A stretch of 64,000 nt of DNA, from the NCBI RefSeq assembly GCF_006539945.1, contig NZ_BJNZ01000022.1, positions 1-64,000 on the forward strand, in the 5' to 3' direction. The position numbers and the translations under genes are program-made. The notes below the pieces were generated by a model. The model searched no databases and was not told the DNA's origin. It was given only the letters and a program-made list of their open reading frames with translations. The first letter of the stretch is position 1; every line of letters begins with the position of its first letter. Source of the DNA: Cellulosimicrobium cellulans (GTDB taxonomy: Bacteria; Actinomycetota; Actinomycetes; Actinomycetales; Cellulomonadaceae). Positions 35,516-43,312 of this stretch are shown here, piece after piece.

Positions 35516-36496
35516 CTACGACGTGCTGACGTGCACGTGGTCGAAGTGGTTGGCGGTCGCACCGCCGCGGTCCTCCATGCCGGACCAGGCGCTCGCGGGG
35601 TCTCCGGCCATCCAGATCTGCTGCTGGTAGATGAGGTACGTGATCCCCAGGGCCCCGGCGTTGGCCTGGAGGTAGCGGGCGATCTCCCAGCCCGTCTCGC
35701 CCGTGATCATGATGTCCAGGGCGCGGCCGGTGCCGTGGTCGCCGCTGTCGCCCGGGCGGATCCCGCCGTAGGAGGTCACCTGGGGGAAGATCGCGCACAC
35801 GGCCCGGTACACCGCACGGGCGTTGGACTGGAGCGACGACTCGATCCCGGAGCTCACCGCGCACGCGGCGTCGGAGATGCCGCTCGCGCTGGACCCGCCG
35901 CCGGTCGCGGCGGTCGCCGCAGTCGCTTCGGGCTGGGAGTCCGCGAGGAAGCTCGACTTGATCCAGGCCGCCGCGCCGTCCCAGACGACCTGGCTCCACT
36001 CGCCCTCGGTCGCTCCGGTGACGTCGACGGCGGTGGCGAACGCGGCGGTCGCGACGCGCCCGGCGTCGGCCGACGGCCCGGTGCGGACGTTGACGGCGTC
36101 GGTGGTCCAGAGCTGACCGGTGGCGACGGGGACGACCGGGGCCGGCGGGGCGACCTCGGCGGCAGGGACCACGGTGATCTTCGCCGCGGTCTCGACGACC
36201 GGGGACTCCTGGGTCGCCGCCGGGGGAGCGACGCGCTCGGCGGAGCGGCTGGCGGCACCCGTGCCGCGCTCCACGGTCGACCCGGAGGCGGGCTCGACGC
36301 TCAGCGGTGCGAGGTCGGGGTTCCCCTCGGCGGGCTGGGGCCCCGCGCCGACGACGCCTGCGCCGAGCAGCCCGACGAGCGCGAGCGCCGGCAGCTTGAG
36401 TGCGCGCGCCGGGAGCGCGGGGAACGACGGCAGGGCAGGGAGCCGGAGGGAGCGCGCGGGCGCTGCGGGTGCGGCGCTGTGGCGGCCTCGGGACAT
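35516..36496 (-). CDS. Secreted SH3b-domain protein with D-Ala-D-Ala peptidase-like C-terminal domain
   Basis: A 326-residue exported protein. A signal peptide or anchor (ALKLPALALVGLLGAGVVGAG, about residues 35-55) follows a basic N-terminus. Then comes a low-complexity region, an SH3b domain with NVRTGPSADAG near residue 145 and WDGAAAWIKSSFL, and a C-terminal domain with GIRPGDSGDHGTGRALDIMI and NHFDHVHVS. The last resembles M15-like/ARB_07466 domains seen next to peptidoglycan-binding modules, with His/Asp pairs that could bind zinc. ATG 36496 chosen for GGAGCG just upstream; an ATG at 36535 would add 13 residues. Probable cell-wall role; an MtrA-like box lies upstream. Confidence 0.8.
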   Translation of the reverse strand: MSRGRHSAAPAAPARSLRLPALPSFPALPARALKLPALALVGLLGAGVVGAGPQPAEGNPDLAPLSVEPASGSTVERGTGAASRSAERVAPPAATQESPVVETAAKITVVPAAEVAPPAPVVPVATGQLWTTDAVNVRTGPSADAGRVATAAFATAVDVTGATEGEWSQVVWDGAAAWIKSSFLADSQPEATAATAATGGGSSASGISDAACAVSSGIESSLQSNARAVYRAVCAIFPQVTSYGGIRPGDSGDHGTGRALDIMITGETGWEIARYLQANAGALGITYLIYQQQIWMAGDPASAWSGMEDRGGATANHFDHVHVSTS

Positions 36497-36535
36497 GGTG
36501 CGCTCCGGTTCGTTCGTGGTCAGGACCGGGCCCAT

Positions 36536-36551
36536 GTAACCAAACCGTGAT
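36536..36551. promoter_or_regulatory. MtrA-like direct repeat (GTAAC-N6-GTGAT)
   Basis: GTAAC (36536-36540) and GTGAT (36547-36551) repeat at an 11-bp step, one mismatch from the GTAAY-N6-GTAAY pattern I recall for MtrA sites. It lies 40 bp before the secreted SH3b protein gene, in an AT-richer patch of the intergenic region. Confidence 0.45.
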
Positions 36552-36598
36552 CTACAAAGTCCAGCCCGGATCTCGCGCAGCAGGTCAGAGACTCATGA

Positions 36599-37513
<915 letters not shown>

Positions 37514-37545
37514 CCGGTCGCCCGCGGCCCCACGGGCACCTCGCG

Positions 37546-37591
37546 GCACGACGAGGGGCGCCGTCCGTACGGACGGCGCCCCTCGTCGTGC
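37546..37591. terminator. 46-bp perfect palindrome between convergent genes
   Basis: Bases 37546-37568 are the exact reverse complement of 37569-37591 with no spacer base. It lies between the converging reductase gene and the zinc-ribbon gene and can form a stem in transcripts from either side, so it probably ends both. No T tract on either strand. Confidence 0.7.
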
Positions 37592-37607
37592 GTGGGGGGA
37601 GACCCGG

Positions 37608-38057
37608 TCAGCCGCAGTCGTCGCAGATGCCCGTCGCGGGCAGCACCGTGAAGCACGTGGGGCACACGGCCGGCGGCTTCTCGGGCTCGGACGCACGCGG
37701 CGTCGACGTGCGCCGCGGGGTACGGGGTGCGGTCGCGGCCTTCGCCGCGGTCCGACGTGCGGGCGCCGGCGCCACGGGCGCGGCGCCCGGCACGTCGAAG
37801 CCGCGCTTGCGCAGCAGGTCCGCGACGGTCACGGGGCTGTTGCGGAACTCCTCGGCCGTCGCGACGCGGCCGGTCGCGTACCGGTGCGCGACGCCGAGGA
37901 TCGCCTGGGCGTCGTACGCGCGGTCCTCGTGGAGAAGAGGGGTGCCGGGGGCCGCGGTGAACCCGTAGACCCCGAGGAACGCGTCCCGGCCCCGGTCGTC
38001 CCAGTCCGCGATCGCCTGGAGGATGTGCTGCCGGGTCACTGCCGAGAAGGTCGCCAC
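37608..38057 (-). CDS. ScoMcrA head-like domain fused to a zinc ribbon
   Basis: A 149-residue protein. Residues 1-85 (ILQAIADWDDRGRDAFLGVYG, then LLHEDRAYDAQAILGVAHRY and a final LLRKRGFDV) closely resemble, from memory, the N-terminal head domain of ScoMcrA-type HNH restriction enzymes. A basic Ala/Pro/Arg linker of 40 residues leads to a C-terminal zinc ribbon CPTC...CDDC. No HNH nuclease motif is present. GTG start with TAGGCT at -12 to -7, so probably leaderless. DNA- or RNA-binding adaptor is the most I would propose. Confidence 0.65.
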   Translation of the reverse strand: MATFSAVTRQHILQAIADWDDRGRDAFLGVYGFTAAPGTPLLHEDRAYDAQAILGVAHRYATGRVATAEEFRNSPVTVADLLRKRGFDVPGAAPVAPAPARRTAAKAATAPRTPRRTSTPRASEPEKPPAVCPTCFTVLPATGICDDCG

Positions 38058-38063
38058 GGCACG

Positions 38064-38069
38064 AGCCTA
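38064..38069 (-). promoter_or_regulatory. -10 box TAGGCT of the zinc-ribbon protein gene, leaderless type
   Basis: Read on the minus strand, TAGGCT ends 7 nt before the GTG start, the same spacing as at rsmD and proA. Confidence 0.6.
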
Positions 38070-38136
38070 GACCGCCGTGCAGGGCGTCCCGGACGGCCCG
38101 TGCGTGACCTTCGGCACGGGCCGCCCGGCGCAGCCG

Positions 38137-39069
38137 TCAGGGGACGGTGTAGCCCGCGGCACGGAACAGCTCGTACCACTCCGCGCGCGTGAGCGGCACG
38201 TCCGATCCGAGGGCCGCGCCCGCGACGCGCTCCGGGTTCGTGGTGCCGAGCACGACCTGCATCCGTGCCGGGTGCCGCGTGATCCAGGCGGTGGCGATCG
38301 CGATGGGCGGGACGCCGTAGCGGTCGGCGAGACGGTCGATCACGGCGTTGAGCTCGGGGTACATCTCCGACCCCAGGAAGACGCCGGTGAAGAACCCCGC
38401 CTGGAACGGCGACCACGCCTGGACCGTGATGTCGTGCAGGCGGCAGTAGTCGAGCGTCCCGTTGTCGCGGGCGACGGACTGGTCGAGGTTCTGCATGTTC
38501 GCCGCGACGCCGTGCGCGACGATCGGCGCGTGCGTGATCGAGAGCTGGAGCTGGTTCGCGACGATCGGCTGGTCGACGTACCGGCGCAGGAGCTCGATCT
38601 GGCCCGGCGTGTGGTTGGACACCCCGAACGCGCGCACCTTGCCCGCCGCGTGCAGGTCGGAGAACGCGCGTGCGACCTCCTCCGGCTCGACGAGGGCGTC
38701 GGGGCGGTGCAGCAGGAGGATGTCGAGGTAGTCCGTTCGCAGCGCGTCGAGCGAGCCCTCGACGGACGCGACGAGGTGCTCGTAGGAGAAGTCGAAGTAC
38801 GGGCCCTCGCGCACGATGCCGGCCTTGGACTGGATGACCCACTCACCGCGCTCGGCGGGGGAGAGGTCGAGGGCCTCGGCGAACCGGCGCTCGCAGCCGT
38901 GGAGGTCGGCGCCGTAGACGTCGGCGTGGTCGAGGAACGTGATCCCCGCGTCGCGCGCGGTGCGCACGAGCGTGCGGACCTCGTCGTCGGTCTTCTCCTG
39001 GATGCGCATGAGGCCGAGCACGACGTTCGGGACGACGAGGTCGGTGCCGGGGAGGGTGAAGGTCTTCAC
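38137..39069 (-). CDS. Aldo-keto reductase (YdhF-like)
   Basis: A 310-residue aldo-keto reductase of the YdhF/predicted oxidoreductase group. FLDHADVYGADLHGCERRFAEAL carries the Asp-Tyr pair, WVIQSKAGI the Lys, LLLHRPDALV the His; HTPGQIELLRRYV and the C-terminal MQVVLGTTNPERVAGA complete the cofactor site. GTG start with GGAG upstream. It follows another aldo-keto reductase gene by 40 nt on the same strand, so the pair is an operon controlled by the shared divergent region with the LysR gene. Confidence 0.9.
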   Translation of the reverse strand: MKTFTLPGTDLVVPNVVLGLMRIQEKTDDEVRTLVRTARDAGITFLDHADVYGADLHGCERRFAEALDLSPAERGEWVIQSKAGIVREGPYFDFSYEHLVASVEGSLDALRTDYLDILLLHRPDALVEPEEVARAFSDLHAAGKVRAFGVSNHTPGQIELLRRYVDQPIVANQLQLSITHAPIVAHGVAANMQNLDQSVARDNGTLDYCRLHDITVQAWSPFQAGFFTGVFLGSEMYPELNAVIDRLADRYGVPPIAIATAWITRHPARMQVVLGTTNPERVAGAALGSDVPLTRAEWYELFRAAGYTVP

Positions 39070-39109
39070 CGGTGGAGCTCCTTCGTGGGGTGGGTCGTCG
39101 GCGAGGGCG

Positions 39110-39970
39110 TCACGCGGCGGACAGCCGCGCGACCTCCTCCGCGGTCAGGGTGAGGTCGGCCGCGCCGGCCGAGTCGAGGATCGAGGTGGGTCGCGACGCT
39201 CCGGGGATGGGGACGACGACGGGCGCGAGCGCGAGCTCCCAGGCGAGCGTCACCTGGTAGACGCTCACGTCGTGGGCGGTCGCGACGTCCTGGAAGACGG
39301 CGTGCCGCGCCCCGAGCTCGGCGGCGCCCGCGATGCCGCCCAGCGGGCTCCACGGCAGGAACGCGATCCCGAGGGCCGCGCAGTGCTCGAGCTCGCCCTG
39401 GCTCGAGCGGAACCGCGGCGAGAACTGGTTCTGCACCGACGCGAGCCGGCCGCCGAGGATCTCGTGCGCGAGGTCGATCTGCGCGACGTCGGCGTTGGAG
39501 ATGCCGGCCTGCTGGATCACGCCCTCGTCGAGCAGCTCGACGAGCGCGCCGATCGAGTCGGCGTAGGGGACCGCGGGGTCGGGGCGGTGGAACTGGTAGA
39601 GGCCGATCGCGTCGACACCGAGCCGGAGCGCCGACTCCTTCGCGGCCTGCTTGAGGTACGTGGGGTCACCGTTCTGCGTCCACGTGCCGTCGCCGGGGCG
39701 CAGGTGACCGCCCTTCGTGGCGACGAGGACGGCGCTCGTGTCTCCGCCGTACGAGCGCAGCGCGCGGGCGATCAGCTCCTCGTTGTGGCCGACCTCGTGC
39801 GCGTGCAGGTGGTAGGCGTCGGCCGTGTCGATCAGGGTGACGCCCGCGTCGAGCGCGGCGTGGATCGTCGCGACGGACCGGGCCTCGTCCGGGCGGCCCT
39901 CGATCGACATCGGCATGCCGCCGAGGCCGATCGCGGAGACCGTCCGGGTTCCGAGCGTGCGCTGCTGCAT
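39110..39970 (-). CDS. Aldo-keto reductase
   Basis: A 286-residue aldo-keto reductase. LIDTADAYHLHAHEVGHNEELI has the catalytic Asp and Tyr, VLVATKGGHLRPGDG the Lys, and YQFHRPDPAVP the His; the C-terminal VPIPGASRPTSILDSAGA binds cofactor. ATG start. Divergent from the LysR gene with a 143-bp shared region holding a -35/-10 pair for this gene and a CTAG-N11-CTAG motif, so LysR control is likely. Confidence 0.9.
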   Translation of the reverse strand: MQQRTLGTRTVSAIGLGGMPMSIEGRPDEARSVATIHAALDAGVTLIDTADAYHLHAHEVGHNEELIARALRSYGGDTSAVLVATKGGHLRPGDGTWTQNGDPTYLKQAAKESALRLGVDAIGLYQFHRPDPAVPYADSIGALVELLDEGVIQQAGISNADVAQIDLAHEILGGRLASVQNQFSPRFRSSQGELEHCAALGIAFLPWSPLGGIAGAAELGARHAVFQDVATAHDVSVYQVTLAWELALAPVVVPIPGASRPTSILDSAGAADLTLTAEEVARLSAA

Positions 39971-40045
39971 GGTGCTCCCTCACGGGTCGGGGAATGGCGG
40001 GGGTGTCGCCGGGGGCTCGCGGGCGGGGCCGGTCCGGACGTGTCG

Positions 40046-40075
40046 AGCGTAGGAAGCGATAACCTAGAAGTCCAA
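40046..40075 (-). promoter_or_regulatory. Promoter of the aldo-keto reductase pair (TTGGAC-N18-TACGCT)
   Basis: On the minus strand TTGGAC (40075-40070) and TACGCT (40051-40046) are 18 nt apart, about 75 nt before the ATG. Confidence 0.55.
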
Positions 40076-40082
40076 CGACTAG
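40064..40082. promoter_or_regulatory. Candidate LysR operator (CTAG-N11-CTAG)
   Basis: Two CTAG words 11 nt apart, within an imperfect larger palindrome starting AACCTAG and ending CTAGCGGTT. It overlaps the -35 of the reductase pair, and the surrounding 40060-40115 stretch is notably AT-rich. Confidence 0.4.
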
Positions 40083-40113
40083 CGGTTGTCATTTATAGAA
40101 GATTGAGTGATTA

Positions 40114-41067
40114 ATGGATCTGCGTCAGATGGAGTACCTCGTCGCGCTCGCCGACGAGCGGCAGTTCACGCGCGCCGCGCAGCTCGTCGGCGTCTCGCAG
40201 TCGGGGCTCTCCGCCGCGGTACGGAGCCTGGAGGAGGAGCTCGGCGCGAGCCTGTTCACGCGCACGACCCGCCGTGTCGAGCCCACCGAGGCCGGCCTGG
40301 CGCTGCTGCCGCACGCACGGTCCATGCTCGCCCAGGCCGCGGCCGGTCGCGACGCGGTCGTCCGGGCGACGCGCGCCCTGTCCGGCTCGCTGCGCGTCGG
40401 CTCGGAGCAGTGCCTCGGGGTCCTCGACGTCACGGCGCTGCTCGAGCGCTTCCATCGCCGCTACCCGCAGGTCGAGATCCAGTTCGCGCAGGCCGGCTCC
40501 CACGACCTCCTCGCGCGCGTGCGCGAGGGCGACCTCGACGTCGCGTTCGTCGCCACCACCGAGCACCTGGGGTCGTTGTCGCAGACCGTGCTGGGCAGCG
40601 AGCCGCTCGTGCTCGTGTGCGCGCCGGAGCACCCGCTCGCCACGCGCGGTCGCGTCGACTGGTCCGACCTCTCGGGCCAGGAGTTCGTCGACTTCGACCC
40701 GTCGTGGGGCGCGCGTCCCGTCAACGACGCCACGTGCGCCGCGCACGGCGTGCACCGCCGCGTGCGGTGCTCGGTCAACGACGTGCACACGCTGCTCGAG
40801 CTCGTCGACCGGGGTCTCGGGATCGCGCTCGTCCCGCGCCACGTCGCGGCGAAGCCCCAGGCGGCGCGCCTCGTCACGCTCGCGCTGCCCGAGGGCGGCG
40901 CGCCGAGCTGGGTCGTCTCCGTCGTGACCGGACGGTGGGACAGCGGGGCCTCGGCGGCGCCCCAGCTCCTCGAGCTCCTCGCCGACGCGCCCGCGTGCCG
41001 GGGCGTCGAGGTCGCGCGACCCGACGGCGAGCGGCCGGGCGTCGAGGTCGTGGCGGAGGTGCGGTGA
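40114..41067 (+). CDS. LysR-family transcriptional regulator
   Basis: A 317-residue regulator. The N-terminal winged helix MDLRQMEYLVALADERQFTRAAQLVGVSQSGLSAAVRSLEEELG is classic LysR; the rest is the periplasmic-binding-like effector domain with LRVGSEQCLG and a C-terminal FVDFDPSWGARPVN region. It is divergent from two aldo-keto reductase genes and overlaps the MFS gene downstream by GTGA, so it likely controls both. Effector unknown. Confidence 0.9.
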   Translation: MDLRQMEYLVALADERQFTRAAQLVGVSQSGLSAAVRSLEEELGASLFTRTTRRVEPTEAGLALLPHARSMLAQAAAGRDAVVRATRALSGSLRVGSEQCLGVLDVTALLERFHRRYPQVEIQFAQAGSHDLLARVREGDLDVAFVATTEHLGSLSQTVLGSEPLVLVCAPEHPLATRGRVDWSDLSGQEFVDFDPSWGARPVNDATCAAHGVHRRVRCSVNDVHTLLELVDRGLGIALVPRHVAAKPQAARLVTLALPEGGAPSWVVSVVTGRWDSGASAAPQLLELLADAPACRGVEVARPDGERPGVEVVAEVR

Positions 41068-42350
41068 CCGCCCCCGCGGGCACCGACGCGCCGCTCTTCC
41101 CGCTCCGCAGCGTCGTCCTCGGCGCGTTCGTCCCGACGCTCGTCCTCGAGATCGGCATCGGCGCGATGCTGCCCGTCGTCGCGGTCACCGCGACCGGGCG
41201 CGGGGCGAGCCTCACGGTCGCGGGCCTCGTCGCCGCGCTCGTCCCGATCGGCAAGATCCTGTTCGACCTCCCGGCCGGGGCGCTCGCGCAGCGGGTCGGT
41301 GACCGGGCGGCCATGCTGCTCGCGGGCGGTGTCGCCGTCGGCGCGTTCGCGACGATCGCGCTCAGCCCGAACCTCGGGGGACTGGCGGCGGGCGTCCTCG
41401 CCCTGGGGGCGTCGACCGCCATCTTCAACCTCGCCCGCCAGGCCTACCTCACGGAGATCACGCCGCCCCTGCGGCGGGCGCGCGTCCTGTCCACGCTCGC
41501 CGGAGTGCACCGCATCGGGCTGTTCCTCGGCCCGTTCGCGGGGGCCGCCGTCATCGCGGCGACGGACGTGCGCGGCGCCTACTGGCTCGGCGCCGTGGCC
41601 GCGCTGGCCGCGGTGGCGGTGCTCGCCGTCGTGCGCCCGGAGCCGACGGCGCAGGGCGAGCCGGGCCGCGGGCGGACGCGCGCTCTCGGACCCGCGGCGG
41701 GACCGCGGGTGACCATCGCCGGCGTGGCACGCGAGCACCGGCGCCTCTTCGCGACGCTCGGCGTCGCGATCCTCCTCGTGAGCGCCGTACGCGGGGCGCG
41801 CCAGACCGTCATCCCGCTCTGGGGCGAGCACCTCGGGCTGGACGCGGAGGTGACGTCGCTGGTCTTCGGCGTCTCCGGCGCGCTCGACATGCTGCTGTTC
41901 TACCCGGCGGGCAAGGGCATGGACCGGTTCGGGCGCCTGTGGGTCGCGGTGCCGTCGATGCTCACCATGGCCGCCGGGCTCTCGCTCCTGCCGTTCGCCC
42001 ACACGGTGGGTGCGGTGACCGTCGTCGCGGCGCTGCTCGGGGTCGGCAACGGGATGGGGTCGGGCATCGTCATGACGCTGGGGGCCGACGTCGCACCCGC
42101 AGCGGTGCGCCCGACCTTCCTCAGCGTGTGGCGGCTCTTCCAGGACACGGGCGACGCGCTCGGGCCCCTCGTGCTGTCGACCGGAGCCGCGCTGGGGTCG
42201 CTCGCGGCGGGGGTCTGGGCGACGTCGGTGCTCGGCGCGGCGTCCGCGGCGGCCCTCGCGCGCTGGGTGCCCCGCTACTCGCCGCTCGCGAACCTCGTGC
42301 GACCGCGAGCGGGGCAAAAGGTCGTGCGGGTCCCGTCCGACGCGCCCTAG
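41064..42350 (+). CDS. MFS transporter
   Basis: A 428-residue major facilitator with about 12 membrane helices and a central loop near residues 185-215 (Gly/Arg-rich). VPIGKILFDLPAGALAQRVGDRAAML is the loop 2-3 signature and YPAGKGMDRFGRLWVAVPSML its second-half counterpart. Drug or metabolite efflux is the usual role. GTG start overlaps the LysR stop, so regulator and transporter are coupled. Confidence 0.85.
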   Translation: MTAPAGTDAPLFPLRSVVLGAFVPTLVLEIGIGAMLPVVAVTATGRGASLTVAGLVAALVPIGKILFDLPAGALAQRVGDRAAMLLAGGVAVGAFATIALSPNLGGLAAGVLALGASTAIFNLARQAYLTEITPPLRRARVLSTLAGVHRIGLFLGPFAGAAVIAATDVRGAYWLGAVAALAAVAVLAVVRPEPTAQGEPGRGRTRALGPAAGPRVTIAGVAREHRRLFATLGVAILLVSAVRGARQTVIPLWGEHLGLDAEVTSLVFGVSGALDMLLFYPAGKGMDRFGRLWVAVPSMLTMAAGLSLLPFAHTVGAVTVVAALLGVGNGMGSGIVMTLGADVAPAAVRPTFLSVWRLFQDTGDALGPLVLSTGAALGSLAAGVWATSVLGAASAAALARWVPRYSPLANLVRPRAGQKVVRVPSDAP

Positions 42351-42353
42351 CGT
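42348..42353 (+). promoter_or_regulatory. -10 box TAGCGT of the 83-aa protein gene, leaderless type
   Basis: TAGCGT ends 7 nt before the ATG; its first three bases are also the stop codon (TAG) of the MFS gene. Confidence 0.55.
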
Positions 42354-42359
42354 GGCGGG

Positions 42360-42611
42360 ATGGCGAGCGACCGTACCCTTCCCGACCCGTTCCCCGACCC
42401 GTTCGACCATCAGGTGACCCAGGACGGTCGCGTCCGGGTCGCGCGCGGCGGGCGCGTCGTCGTCACCGTCGCGGGGACCGCGGCCGACCGGCTCGTCACG
42501 GCCCTGGAGCGGGCCGAGGCGCGCGACGACGAGGGCGAGGTCCAGCTCCTGCTCGCCCGGGCGACGGGGAACTACCGGCGCGGCAACGAGAAGCGCGCCC
42601 ACCGACCGTGA
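42360..42611 (+). CDS. Conserved hypothetical protein, 83 aa
   Basis: A small soluble protein with a Pro/Asp-rich start (DRTLPDPFPDPFDHQVTQDG), two predicted strands (RVRVARGGRVVVTVAG), one helix (ADRLVTALERAEARDDEGEVQLLLARATGN) and a basic end. I do not recognise a family. Codon use is like the neighbours and a TAGCGT -10 box directly precedes the ATG, so expression as a leaderless message is plausible. It starts 9 nt after the MFS stop. Confidence 0.65.
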   Translation: MASDRTLPDPFPDPFDHQVTQDGRVRVARGGRVVVTVAGTAADRLVTALERAEARDDEGEVQLLLARATGNYRRGNEKRAHRP

Positions 42612-42622
42612 CGCAGGTCACG
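42607..42622. repeat. Inverted repeat CGTGAC-N4-GTCACG
   Basis: Perfect 6-bp arms with a 4-nt centre, overlapping the end of the 83-aa gene and 8 bp upstream of the ECF41-type -35. It may be an operator or part of the extended promoter. Confidence 0.4.
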
Positions 42623-42630
42623 CGCGGACA

Positions 42631-42657
42631 TGTCACGCGCGGCCCGCGGCGGGCGTC
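42631..42657 (+). promoter_or_regulatory. ECF41-type promoter (TGTCACG-N16-CGTC)
   Basis: TGTCACG (42631-42637) and CGTC (42654-42657) are exactly 16 nt apart, matching the TGTCACA-N16-CGTC pattern known for ECF41 sigma factors, with one mismatch. It stands 61 bp before the carboxymuconolactone decarboxylase gene and its cognate sigma factor. Confidence 0.75.
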
Positions 42658-42718
42658 TGGATGGTCGACCCCGCGCTGGACCGGCGCGCACCGCGCCGGC
42701 TGACGGAAGGACACCCTC

Positions 42719-43312
42719 GTGGCCCGCATCTCGCTCGACCCGCCCCGGACCCTGCTCAACCGCACGCTCGCCACGCTCTCGCGACGCCGGTACGGCGCCG
42801 TGCTCGAGCCGCTCGCCGCCGTCGGGCACCACCCGCGCGTCGCGACGACGTACTGCCTCCTCGAGGCGGGCGTCGCACGCTGGCGGACCCTCGACCCGAC
42901 GCTCTCGGCGCTCGCGGTCATGGCGGCCGCGGTGCGGATCGGCTGCTCGTGGTGCGTCGACTTCGGCTACTGGGAGTCGGAGCACGGCGATGTCGACCCC
43001 CGCAAGCTCCACGACGTGCCCGCGTGGCGCGAGAGCGACGCGTACACCGCCGTGGAGCGGCGGGTGCTGGAGTACGCCGAGGCGGCGACCGCGACCCCGC
43101 CGACGGTGTCGGACGAGCTCGCGGCCGCGCTGGTCGACGACCTGGGCGAGCCCGCGTTCGTCGAGCTCACGGCGCTGGTCGCGCTGGAGAACCTGCGCAG
43201 CCGGATCAACGCCGCCCTCGGCCTGTCGAGCCAGGGCTTCAGCGACCGGTGCGAGGTCCCGCTCGCCGGCGGGCTGCGCGCGGCGGGCGCGGCCGGCAGG
43301 CTGGCGAGGTGA
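42719..43312 (+). CDS. Carboxymuconolactone decarboxylase family protein (ECF41 partner)
   Basis: A 197-residue AhpD-like protein with the redox pair in IGCSWCVDFGYWESEHG (CxxC plus His), the arrangement of alkylhydroperoxidase-type members. Proteins of this family are the usual partners encoded beside ECF41 sigma factors. GTG start; the gene lies behind an ECF41-type promoter and its stop overlaps the sigma gene by 4 nt (GTGA), so both are under sigma autocontrol. Substrate unknown; a peroxide- or quinone-linked role is an inference. Confidence 0.85.
   Translation: MARISLDPPRTLLNRTLATLSRRRYGAVLEPLAAVGHHPRVATTYCLLEAGVARWRTLDPTLSALAVMAAAVRIGCSWCVDFGYWESEHGDVDPRKLHDVPAWRESDAYTAVERRVLEYAEAATATPPTVSDELAAALVDDLGEPAFVELTALVALENLRSRINAALGLSSQGFSDRCEVPLAGGLRAAGAAGRLAR

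Noticed and set aside
40461-42602. 713-codon minus-strand frame opposite LysR and MFS genes
   Set aside because: Low-complexity Arg/Gly/Glu sequence without domains; the plus strand has clear genes with proper starts.
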